DNA of 64,000 bases from Zygnema cylindricum (lineage: Eukaryota > Streptophyta > Zygnematophyceae > Zygnematales > Zygnemataceae), in assembly GCA_037447655.1 (NCBI GenBank), contig JBBHKE010001852.1, positions 162,501 to 226,500 of the forward strand, read 5' to 3'. Positions within the stretch are counted from its first letter, which is position 1. Each line of letters starts with the position of its first letter. This document shows positions 11,133 to 20,940 of this stretch, piece after piece. Both the position numbers and the translations under genes were made by a program. Below the pieces are notes generated by a model, which ran no database searches, was not told the DNA's origin, and saw only the letters and a program-made list of their open reading frames with translations.

Positions 11133-11298
11133 ATTCGTCTCTGGTGACAACAATAATTGACCGTCAATTTTTTTGTGTAAGATCTTGAGCAGTTAAGTGT
11201 TTTGAGTTTTGATTCGCGTCTTTGGTGACAACGATAATTAATTGCCGATTGTTTTTGTGTAAGGTCGTGAGCCGTTAAGTGATTTGATTTTCGATTCG
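11133..11298. repeat. tandem duplication of about 80 bp
   Basis: Two consecutive diverged units start ATTCG at 11133 and 11212 (79 and 82 bp), and a third start occurs at 11294. Both contain TGGTGACAAC, TTTTGTGTAAG and GTTAAGTG in the same order. The open frame across it on the minus strand is probably a consequence of the duplication. Confidence 0.7.
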
Positions 11299-12293
11299 CT
11301 TTGTCATGTTCCATTTTGATGTAATGAAAAGAGACACGTGTTCCAATCCTATTTGTTGTATTTCGCGTGGTTGTAGTGGTATGATAAAAGGCCAAACAAA
11401 ATCGATGTCACGCCAAAATGTCGTGATATCAATACTGGTTGACTAACGTACTCTATCGTACTTTAATATTTTGCGCGTGCGATCCGGGACATCACGCCAC
11501 GCTGTCGTTTTCTCAATATCCGTACACGCCAAAATGTCGTGTTATCAATATGTAATAGGATCTCCTTCCTCTCAGAAAATCTCATTATTACAACCAATTT
11601 TAACCACACATTCCACACATTGGAAAATACACATCCACACTAGAAAGCACTCACATAAAGATAAACTTTAAATTGGAAGAAGCTTCTGTCCACATAACAT
11701 TAGTTTGGGTTCTTACCCTTGTGGCTCAACCCTTTTTTTTAAAGTGTTTTCCACTACTCTCCACTCTTAATAATTCTATCTCTTAACTACTAAAACACTA
11801 CTTAGTTTGTAAAAGATTTTAGTGCCGAAATGCGAATGCTCTAATTTGGTTTTAATCGTTCAGGACCAATATCAGTCAGAATTTCCACAAACTTTTCCAA
11901 TGGAAAAGATGTTTACTCTCCTCTTAGACTTCACTATTTATCCATCATTGCCTTGGACCAGGAAGGCCAGATTCAACGCTCTGTTAAACACGTTTTACCA
12001 GGGCCAATCATTCATCTGCAAAGACTTAGACTGACCAATGCAAAAACGTGCGAAAACTCTTCCTAACTATGTAGCATTTACCAACCAATCAAACGCTATG
12101 TTTCACTACATAACATTTACGTGCAAAAGTAAGCACCAAACAAAACGCGACTTCGCAAAAACATGCGTCCCAAATTTCGCACGCGAAACTACCTACGAAA
12201 GTTTATTAAGTGAAAGTGACGTTTCGTACTAAAAACTGTACGAAACAAACATTCGTGCGCACTAAACAACTAAATGTTTCATTAGTCAAACTA
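11299..12293. other. intergenic stretch, nothing recognised
   Basis: The word ACGCCAAAATGTCGTG occurs twice (near 11411 and 11526), each followed by a TATCAAT-like word, which suggests another degenerate repeat. The rest is A/T-rich without coding or RNA signals. Confidence 0.45.
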
Positions 12294-13330
12294 TGTCACC
12301 TGTATTGGACTACAGAGTACAGAAGCCTCTAGATAGTTATTAACTAACTCACTTTCAATGGCAACCACTGCTACCCAAGCAGACAAGCAGAAAATCTGAT
12401 TGCACCTCTGAGCAACCTGGACTCTCGTGAGTCCGTACGAAAAGAATCTCTGAAAACGCCCAACCAAGTGATAAGCTATAAGCCGGCAAAAAATGCCAAT
12501 TTATACAACCTTTCAAAGAGAGAGAAGACCATCTACCAGATTTTTCTAAGTCCTAGCTCCCTCTCACAACCCCTATCTACGAACTGTACGAACCAATCCG
12601 AATACTGTACAGTACATAAATGTACTTCTGCCGATGTACTTTTTGTACGACCTTTGTACGAAAAGGCCATTAAGCGGACGCGTGTCTATTCTCCACTCGT
12701 CCGTACGTTCCTCAGAATTCCCGCGACCGAATGTTATCTCTCCACGTGGCGCCAAGTCATGCCACGTCACTAAATGCCAAAGTGACCATTATTGGATTTC
12801 GGCGATGATGTGCGTCGTTGGATTTCACTCGAAATGCAATCTCAGCCGTTATAAATACTTGCGCGATATTTGTTTCGCCGTCGAAACAAAATGCGCGGTA
12901 TCCGTTTCAAAGTAGTATCGTACTTCGTACTTTACAAAACTTTATCTATGCATGCCTTATAGAGTTTCAGTTAAATGAATTTGTTCCCTCCTAAATACAT
13001 ATATATATATATATATTTATCACATACTATAGCATTTAGTATTGGTCCTAGTCTAATAGAATGAAGCTGACCGCTATCGGCGAGCTTGACGAATGGCAAG
13101 TACCCTATCAAATCTCGCGTCCGTCAGGTATACTTTTAATAACCTACTAAAAATAACTGCCTGTTGAACTGAGGCAGCCATGGATCAACCACCCTCTCTA
13201 TCCGTCAATGACTACAATAAGTATGGGGGCTAGAGAGAGGAGGTGGAGGCATGCTGTCTGCCCTTTTTTTTTCCTTGTATACTAACATATTTAAACCTAG
13301 AAAATATTATAGAAATCTATTAGTTCAACA
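12294..13330 (-). mobile_element. 3' LTR of copia fragment C
   Basis: A 1037-bp minus-strand LTR (TG at 12294 on the plus strand, TGTTGAACTAATAG start at 13330). It has the shared LTR blocks: TATTTTCTAGGTTTA, CCATGGCTGCC, the tRNA-like block on the opposite strand (13045-13135), an ACGTGGCG element near 12745 and a GTAC cluster near 12585-12665. A polypurine tract (plus-strand CTCCCCTTATTTTC, 13331-13344) follows on the internal side, which confirms it as the 3' LTR. A run of TA repeats lies at 12990-13016. Confidence 0.75.
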
Positions 13331-14080
13331 CTCCCCTTATTTTCTAGACTAATTTTACCTTTAGTTTTGGTCCACATTTTTCTCTACAATATTTCAATTT
13401 AGGAGAGGGCACTGGTTTCGTCATCATATCAGCCACCATTTCCTCATCAGATCTATATACAAGATTCACAATCTTATTATCAACTTTTTCCCTCACAAAA
13501 CTTAATCTTATGTCCATATGCTTAGCTTTAAAATGATGTTTTGGATTAGCTGCAATTGTAATGGCCGCTTTATTATCACAAAACACTTTATGCACTCCCT
13601 CGTTGATATACCCCAGTTCTTGCAGCAAGGATTTGACCCACATCAACTCTTTCACAGCAGAACAACAAGCCATGTCCTCAGCCTCCATAGAAGACTGAGC
13701 AACCACCTTTTATTACTTACTGCTCCAAGAGAATGCACCTTCCCCAACATACAACACATACCCAGAAGTGCATCTTCTCATAGGTGCGTCCCTATAACTG
13801 GCATCACTCCAAGTAATAATGTCAATGTGCTCCCCACTCAAATGCAACCATAACTTTCTATTACCCACCGGATATCTCATGACTCTCTTAGCTGCCTCCG
13901 TGTCTCTCTTCCTAGAATCATTAAGACACCCATTGAGTACTCCAACTGTTGCCGCTATGTCCGGCCTAGTATAGTTCATAAAATATATTAAACATCCTAC
14001 GATCTCTCTATAAGGGATTGACTTCATAAACTCTCTCTCCTCTGGACTCATCTCCTCATCTAAGATCATCACTCCTCCTT
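13331..14080 (-). pseudogene. copia RNase H end of pol, fragment C (frameshifted)
   Basis: Minus-strand copia RT C-terminal and RNase H sequence in two frames: 14072-13713 (SIPYREIVGCLIYFMNYTRP, then TWSDASYRDAPMRRCTSGYV) and 13706-13344 (SSMEAEDMA, FCDNKAAITIAANPKHHFKA, MVADMMTKPVPSP). The RNase H acidic residues are recognisable in SDAS, MEAE and CDN. The break near 13710 is a frameshift. Everything upstream (gag to RT) is missing because an LTR fragment abuts at 14081. A dead remnant. Confidence 0.85.
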
Positions 14081-14361
14081 TGAAATTCTGAGACCTCCTT
14101 AGGTCTCAGAATGGACAGCTTGCAAGAAGCCTTTAAGATATCCCGGACCCCTTTGTGTTTCAGCAAGAATAACTGCCACCATGGCAAACAAAAACTTTGA
14201 CCACCTTCACCCTTGTGAGGAAAAGACTCCTCTGAGTTGATAGCAAAAAGAATCTGTGAATTTGCTCCCTTGAGCACTAAGTTATGGAGGGTCAAAGTTG
14301 ACCTTTTGTACAAAAGCTCTCTAGGAGAGAGGGTCCTATCTACAAATTTTTCTAACAATTC
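14081..14361 (-). mobile_element. truncated copia LTR fragment, B/G family, minus strand
   Basis: Begins TGAAATTCTGAGACCTCC, the reverse complement of an LTR 3' end, and continues collinear with 32214-32510 (TTTCAGCAAGAA, GTAGTTATGG-like and CTCTCTAGGAGAGAGGGTCC blocks). It stops at 14361 against an LTR fragment in the opposite orientation, so only the last 280 bp are present. Confidence 0.7.
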
Positions 14362-14645
14362 TAGAGTATTTTCTAGGTTTAAATGTGTTTTTATAAAAGG
14401 AAAAGAAAAGGACGGACAGCCTGCCTCCACCTCCGCTCTCTAGCCCCCATACTTGTTGTAGTCACTGAAGGAAAGAGAGAGAGGTTGATCCATGGCTGCC
14501 TTAGTTCAAACAGACAGCTATTTTTAGTAGGTTACTAAAAATGTACTTGACGGACCAGAGATTTGATCCCGGTACCTACGGTTCGTCAAGTTGACCGGTA
14601 GCGGTCAGCTTTATCCTAATAGACTAGGACCAATGTTAATTGCTA
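14362..14645 (+). mobile_element. truncated copia LTR fragment, A family, plus strand (ends at gap)
   Basis: Starts at TCTAGAGTATTTTCTAGG, lacking the first bases of the LTR, and matches 19010-19265 (GGACGGACAGCCTGCCTCC, CCATACTTGTTGTAGTCACT, GTTGATCCATGGCTGCC, then the tRNA-like block). It is head to head with the preceding fragment and ends in the assembly gap. Confidence 0.7.
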
Positions 14646-14655
14646 NNNNNNNNNN
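14646..14655. other. assembly gap (10 N)
   Basis: Ten unresolved bases between two retrotransposon fragments. The true distance and order across this point are unknown. Confidence 0.99.
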
Positions 14656-15277
14656 GTACTGAGAGAACCGACGGAGGGTTAGAGAAATGATCCTAGGAAG
14701 AGAGATTGGGAGGCAGCCAAGAGAGTCATGAGATATCTGGTGGGAACTAGAGAATTATTGTTGCATTTCGGAGGGGAGCACACTTATATCACCACTTGGA
14801 GTGATGCCAGTTATGGGGATGCACCTATGAGAAGATGCACTTCTGGATATATTTTGTATGTGGGGGAAGGTGCTTGCTGTTGGAGCAGTAAGCAACAAAA
14901 GGTGGTTGCTCAGTCTACTATGGAGGCTGAGTATATGGCAACTTGTTCTGCTGTAAAAGAACTAATGTGGGTGAAATCATTGTTGCAAAAATTGGGATAT
15001 GTGAAGGAGGGAGTGCATGAAATCTTTTGCGATAATCAAACTGCAATCGTAATTGCAGCCAATCCAAAACACCATTTTAAAGCAAAACATATGGACATAT
15101 GATTAAGCTTCATAAGAGAAAAAGTTGAAAATATAATTCTAAATCTTGTGCATAGACCTGATGAAGAAATGGTGGCTGACATGATGACCAAACCTGTGCC
15201 CTCTCCTAAATTTAAATATTGTCGGGAAAAATGCGGGTTGAAAGAAAAATTAAAATTAGACTATAAAATAAGGGGAG
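14656..15277 (+). pseudogene. copia RNase H fragment J with polypurine tract
   Basis: Plus-strand RNase H of a copia element (MRYLVGTRELLLHFGGEH, TWSDASYGDAPMRRCTSGYI, STMEAEYMA, FCDNQTAIVIAANPKHHFKA). A stop interrupts it after HMDI at 15101-15103, and the frame resumes to VADMMTKPVPSP. The polypurine tract AAAATAAGGGGAG is at 15265-15277, directly before the LTR. The 5' part is lost at the gap. Confidence 0.85.
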
Positions 15278-16113
15278 TGTTGAAAATAATAGATTTCTAG
15301 AGTATTTTCTAGGTTTAATAGGTTAGTATAAAAGAAAAGGAAAAAGGACGGACAGCTTGCCTCCACCTCCTCTCTCTAGCCCCCATACTTGTTGTAGTCA
15401 CTGAAGGATAGAGAGGGAGGTTGATCCATGGCATCCTTAGTTCAAACAGGCAGTTATTTTTAGTAGGTTACTAAAAATGTACCTGACGGACCCGGGATTT
15501 GATCACGGTACCTTCGGTTCGTCAAGTTGGCCGATAACGATTAGCTTTATCCTATTAGACTAGGACCAATGCTAAATGCTATAGTATGTGATAGATATAT
15601 ATATCTATAAGGAGGAACACATTCATTTAACTAAATCTGTATACGGCTTGCATAGATACAGTTTTATGAAAGTACGAAGTACGACACTTTTTCAAAACGA
15701 ATACCACGTATTTTGTTTTGACAGCGAAAAAAATATCGCGCAAGTATTTATAACGGCTAAGATTGTGTCTCGCTGCGAATCCAACGGCGCATATCATCGC
15801 TGGAATCCCGGAGTGGTCACTTTGGCGTTTTGTGACATGGCATGACCTGGAGTCACGTGGAGAGATGACATTCGGTCATAGGAATTCCGAGGAATGTACA
15901 GACGAGTGAAAAGCAGACACGCGTCCGCTTAATAACCTTGTCGTACATAGGCCGTACAAAAGGTACACCGGCAGTAGTACTTTTTGGTACGGTACAGTAA
16001 TCTAATTGGTCGATACTTCAGTAGATAGAAGTTATTAGAGGGAATCAGGACTTAGAAAATTTTGGTAGGTAGTCACCTCTCCCTTTAAAAGTTTGTACAA
16101 ATTGGCATTTTAC
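15278..16113 (+). mobile_element. 3' LTR of fragment J, truncated
   Basis: Starts TGTTGAAAATAATAGATTTC right after the polypurine tract and follows the A-family LTR through the tRNA-like block (15490-15570), the ACGTGG element and the GTAC cluster (15930-15990). It breaks off near 16113, after a GTACAAATTGGCATTT block equivalent to the TATA region, against a minus-strand LTR. Confidence 0.75.
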
Positions 16114-16972
16114 TGAGGTACGGACCAATCACATTACTGTATAGTATATAAAGGTACAGATGTCGGTGTACCTTTTGTACGGTCATCGTACAAAATGGCT
16201 AAAAAATAAACATATGTCCTATCCGGATTTGCTCTTATAATTTCCGGAATTCTTGCCTCCAAATCTTATCTCTCCACGAGGCGTACGGTCATGCCGCATC
16301 AAAAAATTGGTACCATACAAAAAAGTACAAGTGTTGGAGTACTTTTTGTATGTACATTGTACAATGTCGCCATTGTGCGACATTTGTCACTTCCGGATTT
16401 GTTTTATGCCTTTTTTCGGAAATTCCGTAATCTCGTACGATTTTGCCACGTGTCATCCGAAGTGGCGTTGTCCGCAAACTGCCAAATTGTCCTTTCCGCG
16501 ATGTCGGCGCTAACCACGGTCGTCTGATAAACATCGTTATTTAAACGGACCGTCGAAATAAATGTCCGTACTATTTATTTCGTCCGTTACTAAAAGTATA
16601 GCTGTTTCTATGCCCTATATACCGTAATACAATTAAATGGAAAACCCTACTTTTAATTATATAAATATCTACGAAACCCATTAAGTCCTAGCACTAGGTC
16701 TGGACAAAACGGATAAGGCTAACGGTTATTCGGTACTTGACGGACGGTAGGTACCAGGATCAATACCTTGGTCTGTCAAATACCTTTCTGGTAAGTCTAC
16801 CAAATCTACACCCTTTCTCTATACAGAGCCTAGGCAGCCATGGCTCAAGCTCCCAGTCCAGCCTTCATAGACTACAACAAGTGTGGGGGCTTGGAGAAGG
16901 GAGTTAGAGGCAGATTGCCCTTGCTCTTTTTCCTATACTAAAATAGACCTAGAAAATACTCAAATATGAACA
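16114..16972 (-). mobile_element. truncated copia LTR, minus strand, abutting gypsy sequence
   Basis: The minus-strand LTR start TGTTCATATTTGAGTATT is at 16972, and the fragment runs left through the conserved blocks to a GTAC-rich zone at 16315-16375 and again at 16110-16195. The 3' part of the LTR is missing. Short open frames on both strands here are antisense to LTR sequence. Confidence 0.7.
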
Positions 16973-18110
16973 GCTGCGGTATTCTTTTTCACAGAGTTTA
17001 CATCTAGATCCTGCGATGCTTGCGATCGTTGCTCTGCCACTGGAGCAGCGACTCTGGGTCTTCTCGACAGCGCATCCGCCGGGTTCGTTTTGCCCGGCTT
17101 ATACTCAATGACAAGTTCCGACCCGAAGGTCTGAAGAAACGTCATCCATCGCACTTGTTTCTTAGACAACTTCGGCTGTGTTTGCAGGTACTGTAGGGCG
17201 TGGTGATCCGTGATAAGTGTGATCCGCTTCCCCAGAACGTAACATTTCCAAACCTCCAGCGCATTGATGATCGCAATTGTCTCCTTTTCATAGGTGGCCC
17301 AGTTAAGCTCCGCCATCTTTAATTTTCGACTATCGTAGGCAATGGGTTGTAGGCCTTTTCCTTGATCGTGCATAAGGATCGCTCCAATAGTCGTATCGCT
17401 GGCATCTGTAATTATCGTCCAAGGTAAGTCCGGGTCGCGAACAGCTAACATATGAGCGGTAAACAACCGCTCCTTTAGTGTGTTAAAAGCTGCCCCTTGC
17501 GCCGATTTGCACTCGTAGGGCACGTCATTCTTGAGTAATTCCGTGATTGGTGCAACAATTTTTGCGAAACCTTCGACAACACGTCGATAGTAGGAGCATA
17601 ACCCCCGAAAGCTGTGTAATTCCGTAATATTTGTCGGCTGCGGCCACTCTTTCAGTGCCCTCGTCTTGTTCGGATCCACTGCGATTCCGTCCCGGCTCAC
17701 CACATGGCCCACAAAATCAATTTCCTCCTTCAAGAAGTCACATTTACTCCTCTTTGCGTACAACCTATTTTTCCGAAGGACTTGTAGGACCGTCCGTAGG
17801 CGCTTCATATGATCCTCCAGCGTTCGGCTATACACCAAGATGTCGTCTAGAAAGATGATTACAAACGCATCTAGATATTGCCGAAAGATGGAGTTCAACA
17901 GATGCATAAAAGTCGTCGGCGCATTGGTCAACCCGAACGGCATTACCCGAAATTGGAAATGGCCATACTGAGTTCTAAACGCCGTCTTTTCCACATCCTC
18001 CTTAGCAATTCTAATCTGCTGATAACCGCTCCGCAAATCTATCTTTGATAAATATTTAGCACCTCGAAGTCGATCCAACAATTCGTCTATTCTCGATAAA
18101 GGGCACGCAA
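16973..18110 (-). pseudogene. Ty3/gypsy reverse transcriptase and RNase H fragment
   Basis: An open minus-strand frame from about 18105 to 16973 encodes a gypsy [41 protein letters not shown] (the catalytic DD pair), [11 protein letters not shown], then RNase H with [13 protein letters not shown] and TDHHALQYL, ending in the linker typical before integrase ([16 protein letters not shown]). The RT start (fingers) and everything after RNase H (integrase) are missing. The frame runs a few codons into the LTR at 16972. It is the only gypsy coding sequence in the window and is unusually well preserved over about 370 codons. Confidence 0.9.
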
Positions 18111-18480
18111 ATGTCTACTCAAAGAGTGTCCTACTGACCAAGACTACTTCACTATTTAAACTAACTAGCTGGTTGTCAACTTAGTACTGTACAACTGTAC
18201 ACGTGGACCTTCACGGTCAACCAAGACAAATCTCAAAATATCCCTCTAAAACAATACCGTTTTATCTAGATTTCGCGGCGTTGCTAAACTATTAAGTTGC
18301 GTTGCTCTGCTGCGCTGCTATGCTGCTACGCTACTAAGTAGCTACTCTGCTCAGTTGCTACGCTGCTATGTTGCGCTAGTTTGGAATCCCAGTTGCGCTG
18401 CTCTGACACCGCAACTATAGCAGCCTAGTTGCTAGCTACTAAGTACCCAACTTTGTAACCCTGTTACAAAAATGACACGA
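18111..18480. repeat. GCTGCTA-rich low-complexity tract
   Basis: Between 18290 and 18440 there is a degenerate run of GCTGCTA/GCTACGCT words. The block as a whole could be LTR or leader DNA of the gypsy element (it can be read as TG...CA), but no second copy and no matching target duplication were found. Confidence 0.35.
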
Positions 18481-18980
18481 AAATTTGGGAATATAAAAAC
18501 ACTATAGCAAAACATCTCATACTTAGATATGTGTCTAAGTCCATAGCTATCACACTTTTAAATCTAACGAAGTCTTTAGAAATCTGGGAAACACTAATTC
18601 AAATTTATAAGAGTGAGACTATACAAAGGCAACAGTTACTAAAACAGGAAATAGAGGCATGTGTTTATAAAGGCGGTAGCATGGTAGAGTTTTGCAATTA
18701 TATTGCTGCATTATATGTTGAGCTTGCTAGTGCGAGATATGTAGAATCTGAGGAGAGAAAGATTGACACACTAATCATGAATCTCTCATATGAGTACAAA
18801 AACATCATTAACCGTATGCTAGAAATGGATGGTTCCTCATGGACTTGAAGCATTACTATAGGAATAATTATTGATAGGGAAAGCACTTTGGATCTTCGTA
18901 GGGGAAGTGAGAGGGTGAATGCACTAATAGCTAGTGGTGACTAGCGGAAGCGTGATGAGAGGAACGGCGGTGACGAGCGA
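18481..18980 (+). pseudogene. element B gag, 5' portion
   Basis: The frame at 18531-18848 gives a copia Gag core (UBN2-like): LTKSLEIWETLIQIYKSET, YKGGSMVEFCNYIAALYVEL, ESEERKIDTLIMNLSYEYKN. A stop follows at 18846, and recognisable Gag continues in other frames (RRGSERVNALIA-like) to the insertion point. The N-terminus, promoter and 5' LTR of B are missing. Element A interrupts B at 18980/25420, in the basic KRKRDER stretch before the zinc knuckle. Confidence 0.75.
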
Positions 18981-19640
18981 TGTTGAAATTTATAGATTTT
19001 TAGAGTATTTTCTAGGTTTAAATGTGTTTATATAAAAAGAAAAGAAAAGGACGGACAGCCTGCCTCCACTTCCGCTCTCTAGCCCCCATACTTGTTGTAG
19101 TCACTGAAGGAAAGAGAGAGAGGTTGATCCATGGCTGCCTTAGTTCAACAGACAGCTATTTTTAGTAGGTTACTAAAAATATACTTGACGGACCAGAGAT
19201 TTGATCCCTGTACCTGCGGTTCGTCAAGTTGACCGGTAACGGTCAGCTTTATCCTAATAGACTAGAACCAATGCTAAGTGCTATGGTATGTGATAGATAT
19301 ATATTTAGTTCAAGTGGATAAAATTCATTTAACTAGAACTGTTTACGGCGTACATAGATTCAGTTATATAAAGTATGTTGTACGACGCTAAATCAAAACG
19401 GATACCACCCATTTTAAATCTACATCGGAACAAATGTCGCGCAAGTATTTATTACGGCCAAGATTGCGTTTCGCATAAAATCCAACGGCGCACATCATCG
19501 CCGAAATCCCGGAGTGGTCACTTTGGCATTTAGTGACGTGGCATGACCCGGCGCCACGTGGGAAGACATCATTCGGTCGCGGGAATTCCGAGGAACGTAC
19601 GGACGAGTGAAAAGTGGACACGCGTCCACTTAATGGCCTT

Positions 19641-19700
19641 GTCGTACAGAGGCCGTACAGAAAGTACATCGGCAGTAGTACTTTCTAGTACTATACAGTT
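19641..19700. promoter_or_regulatory. GTAC cluster in the LTR U3 region
   Basis: Five GTAC cores lie within about 55 bases (CGTACAGAGGCCGTACAG, then AAGTACATC, AGTAGTACTTTC and TAGTACTATA), about 110 bases upstream of the TATA box. One would be expected every 256 bases by chance. GTAC is the core bound by plant SBP/SPL factors. The equivalent cluster is present in the other LTRs here. Confidence 0.5.
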
Positions 19701-19806
19701 TTGTGATTGGTTCGTACAGGCAGTAGATAGGAGCTGTGAGAGGGAATTAGGAAAAACTAGGACTTAGGAAAATTTAGGTAGATAGTCCTCTCTCTCTGAG
19801 AGTTTG

Positions 19807-19813
19807 TATAAAT
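19807..19813 (+). promoter_or_regulatory. TATA box of element A 5' LTR
   Basis: TATAAAT sits 195 bases upstream of the Gag ATG, at a position conserved among the LTRs (GTTTGTATAAATTGGCAT-like context). It implies transcription starting about 30 bases downstream, near 19840, leaving a leader of roughly 165 bases. Confidence 0.55.
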
Positions 19814-20007
19814 TGGTATCTTTGCCACCCTATAACTTATCGGCTGGTTGGCCGTTTTCAGTGATTCTTTTTGCTACGGACTCAGGGGAGTCCAGGCTGC
19901 ACAGGGGTGCAGTCAAATTGTCAGTTTGCTTTCTTGGGCAGAAGTGGTCGTGGCTTAAAGTGGGTTAGTTAAATACTATATAGAGGCTTCCTGTATTCTG
20001 TAGTCCA

Positions 20008-20940
20008 ATGGAGGACACAGAATTGCAGGTTATGGGCCCACCCTCTAGGGTGCCCACCTTCAATGGATCTGTGTTCATCTACTGGGAAGCCATGATGATG
20101 GGAGCTTTGTGTGAAAAACGATACTGGGGTATCGTCAGTGGACAAGTGAAACGTCCACCTTCGGGAACTCCACCAGGATTTGGGGGAGTAAGGTTTTTTG
20201 CAACAACGGCTGCCTCAGCGGAGAAGGCAAATGATGGGGACAGTAGTGTGTCCGAAAAGGGGAAAGGGAAGGAGACACCCCTCACTCCTATTGCCACAAT
20301 ATCGGGAGCGGCGACTGTGAAGACCGTGGAGAACGATACTTAAATGTGGGAGGATGTAAACATGGCTGCCAAGAACTTCATTCTGAGGCACCTCACTCAA
20401 GGTTTGGCCACTCATCATCTTCACATTTACAAGGCCGAGGAGTTGTGGGAGAGTTTAGTGGAGATTTATAGAGCTGGAACTATTCAGGAGCTCCAGTTGG
20501 CTGAGCAAAAGCTATTGAGTTACAATTACAAAGGAGGAAAGATGTTAGATTACTGTAATGATCTTTCATGTTTGTATATGGAAATGGAAAGTGCCAGGTG
20601 GACAGGTACAATGAAAATGAAAGTTAACACCCTTATCATGAAATTACCAGATGATTTCAAAAACATAGTGTACCGAGTACAGGGAATGCCTGATAGTTCA
20701 TGGAAATGGAACACAGTAGTCAGGATGATACTTGTTGAGGAAAACACAATAGAGATTAGGAGAGGAGGAAAGAGCATTCAAGCTCTAGCAGCAGAAGGGA
20801 CCGATGGGGGAAGGACCCGAAGAAACCTTATAGAGGGGAAAGAGATCATTCTCGGGGACAGAGGCCCCCAAAGGGTCTTTGTCATTATTGCAAAAAGCCG
20901 GGACACTTTATTGCAGATTGTGTCAAGCTATCAGAGCTGA
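20008..20940 (+). pseudogene. gag: element A gag
   Basis: Gag starts at 20008, inside the LTR (MEDTELQVMGPPSRVPTFNG). The N-terminal part has the copia Gag words VFIYWEAMMMGALCEKRYWG. A stop at 20341-20343 breaks the frame, which continues as the UBN2-like core (KAEELWESLVEIYRAGT, YKGGKMLDYCNDLSCLYMEM). Before 20880 a frameshift moves the coding into another frame, where the zinc knuckle CHYCKKPGHFIADC (CX2CX4HX4C) is intact. Gag would package element RNA, so this copy is inactive without readthrough and frame correction. Confidence 0.9.
20028..20042 (+). promoter_or_regulatory. primer binding site complementary to mid initiator tRNA-Met
   Basis: GGTTATGGGCCCACC begins at the base after the LTR. 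From memory of plant initiator tRNA-Met it is the exact complement of GGTGGGCCCATAACC around the anticodon (about nucleotides 25-39), not of the 3' acceptor end. Drosophila copia and yeast Ty5 are primed this way, by a 5' tRNA half of about 39 nucleotides. The site is also coding: with the LTR's last CA it reads Q-V-M-G-P in Gag. The same site with one or two changes follows the LTRs of D and F. Confidence 0.75.

Larger units (their letters stand above)
18981..20027 (+). repeat. 5' LTR of element A
   Basis: 1047 bp. In order it shows: the TATTTTCTAGGTTTA block; GGACGGACAGCCTGCCTCC; CCATACTTGTTGTAGTCACT; TTGATCCATGGCTGCC; a tRNA-like block on the minus strand (19188-19268); a GCCACGTGGG element near 19553; a GTAC cluster (19641-19700); a TATAAAT box (19807-19813); the GATTCTTTTTGCTACGGACT leader block; and finally ATGGAGGACACAGAATTGCA, whose ATG (20008) starts Gag. 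The same order is seen in the other LTRs of the window. Confidence 0.95.

Noticed and set aside
18111-18480. A solo gypsy LTR between the gypsy RT and element B.
   Set aside because: TG...CA limits can be drawn, but the flanks (GCAAA and CGAAA or AAAAT) do not match and there is no second copy to define the ends.
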